From: Aculops lycopersici
Taxonomy: Eukaryota > Arthropoda > Arachnida > Trombidiformes > Eriophyidae
NCBI GenBank assembly: GCA_015350385.1
Contig: WNKI01000005.1
Location: 1,434,505-1,498,504 of the forward strand
Direction: 5' to 3'
Length of the DNA stretch: 64,000 nt
Part shown: piece by piece, positions 63,171 through 64,000 of the stretch
Layout of the letters: each line of letters begins with the position of its first letter
Position numbering within the stretch: the stretch's first letter is position 1
Made by a program: the position numbers and the translations under genes
The notes under the pieces: model-generated
The model's input: the letters and a program-made list of their open reading frames with translations, nothing else
Databases searched by the model: none
Told to the model about the DNA's origin: nothing

Positions 63171-64000
63171 CCATTCGCCAACAGCAACAGCAACAGTTGG
63201 CAGTTATGTTCGCATCTAAAGAGACTAACTGAACGAGCGAGCTGATCGAGTTGATACAAAATAGCAACGGGACTCCAATTATCGCGAGCGCGAGATCAGC
63301 CAGCAAGCCAACTGAGTGTTGAGCGCAAGTTACTTGGTTGTTGGCGTTATTATTAGCGTTGTTTTGTCATTGATTAGCATCAGCCAGAATGGAGGGGAGA
63401 GCGAGTCAAGTTCGGTATCACAAGACACATTCAACAAGTTTCAGGTTGACAGTCCCAATTAAATGGCTGCGGCAAAAGCGTAACGCACACACAAACTGCA
63501 AAGAGAACGGCACTGCAAAACCAGTCACAAATGCGAAACTCAATCGGTGCTTTGTATTTAGTCCGGTGTTTGCCGTTGGCCGCATTCCTTTGACTGGCTC
63601 TCTCGCTCGCCTGCTCAACAAGTGGCAGCAGCAGCAGCAGCAGCAGGGACAGCGGCATTATTGGCGGCAACAAGCGACTGCTGCTACTGCCATTGGGAAT
63701 CCACGAATCGAGTTTGCGGGCAAAATTAATGTGAGTTTAACTTGCAAAACGTGGACGCTAATCGAGTTTTCATTTTTTTTTTGCAAACACAATTAGCGAA
63801 CGGTGGAAGTTTCAGCTGATTTGCAGGTGGACCACCAGCCAGTAGCCACTTGTTGCCTGCTGCCTAATGCCTGTTGTTTAACGGAGTCCACTTGTGGACT
63901 TGTCAATGTCATTCGCACGATGCGGCGAGTCACACACCACCACCACCACCACTACCACTAGCCAGTTGGCAAAAGTGGCCACTGCGGCAACTTGAGCGAC

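Larger units (their letters stand above)
62598..64000. promoter_or_regulatory. Upstream region of the unidentified exon
   Basis: No recognised gene. It contains a CAGCT repeat (62788-62823), a CCAACTCT octamer repeat (63133-63170) and a CAC tract (about 63932-63952). A plus-strand frame at 63389-63796 lacks any recognisable domain. Confidence 0.4.

Noticed and set aside
1..64000. CRISPR arrays, transposons and viral insertions
   Set aside because: No spaced direct repeats, transposase, reverse transcriptase or integrase frames, and no terminal inverted repeats of note were seen.

Overview
The window is nuclear DNA from an animal, very probably a compact-genome invertebrate. It carries metazoan gene families: a doublecortin/EMAP WD40 protein, GLYR1/NDF, the exportin CSE1L, Caskin, a Pax homeobox gene, RINT1, NDUFA2, a USP20/33-type deubiquitinase, an RFX factor, VPS13, IRE1 and an ETS1/2-type factor. 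There are no bacterial operon features. Most genes are single uninterrupted coding exons, even where the family normally has dozens of exons (VPS13, CSE1L, DCX-EMAP). The few introns inferred here have canonical GT-AG ends. Regulatory proteins are rich in Gln, His, Asn and Ser homopolymers. Several families appear in shortened form. Extreme intron loss plus domain trimming fits a streamlined arthropod such as an eriophyoid mite, but that placement is an inference.

Layout. 1-6.4 kb: DCX-EMAP (-). 7.7-9.7 kb: two-exon GLYR1 (-). 10-14.2 kb: CSE1L (+) with a probable 5'UTR intron. 14.2-20.6 kb: regulatory or 5'UTR DNA, then a Caskin-like tandem-SAM protein (+). 21.2-24.7 kb: a coiled-coil protein (-), probably two exons, with a full-consensus RFX X-box. 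24.9-30.9 kb: a three-exon Pax3/7-like gene (+) with half of a paired domain. 32.5-35.9 kb: a dense cluster of RINT1 (-), NDUFA2 (+) and USP (-). 36.5-41.5 kb: RFX (-) and its upstream region. 41.9-47.6 kb: VPS13 (-). 48.7-50.5 kb: IRE1 (+). 51.2-53.8 kb: ETS factor (-). 53.8-61.7 kb: about 8 kb without a recognisable gene. 61.7-62.6 kb: an unidentified 5' coding exon (-). The rest is non-coding with simple repeats.

The genes fall into two themes. Several act in housekeeping membrane or nuclear traffic (CSE1L, RINT1, VPS13, IRE1, NDUFA2). Others concern development and sensory neurons or cilia (RFX, Pax, ETS, DCX-EMAP, Caskin). The most notable observations are a Pax gene with only the N-terminal (PAI) half of the paired domain, an IRE1 with almost no luminal sensor domain, and a recurring pattern of genes keeping their catalytic or core domain while losing accessory domains.
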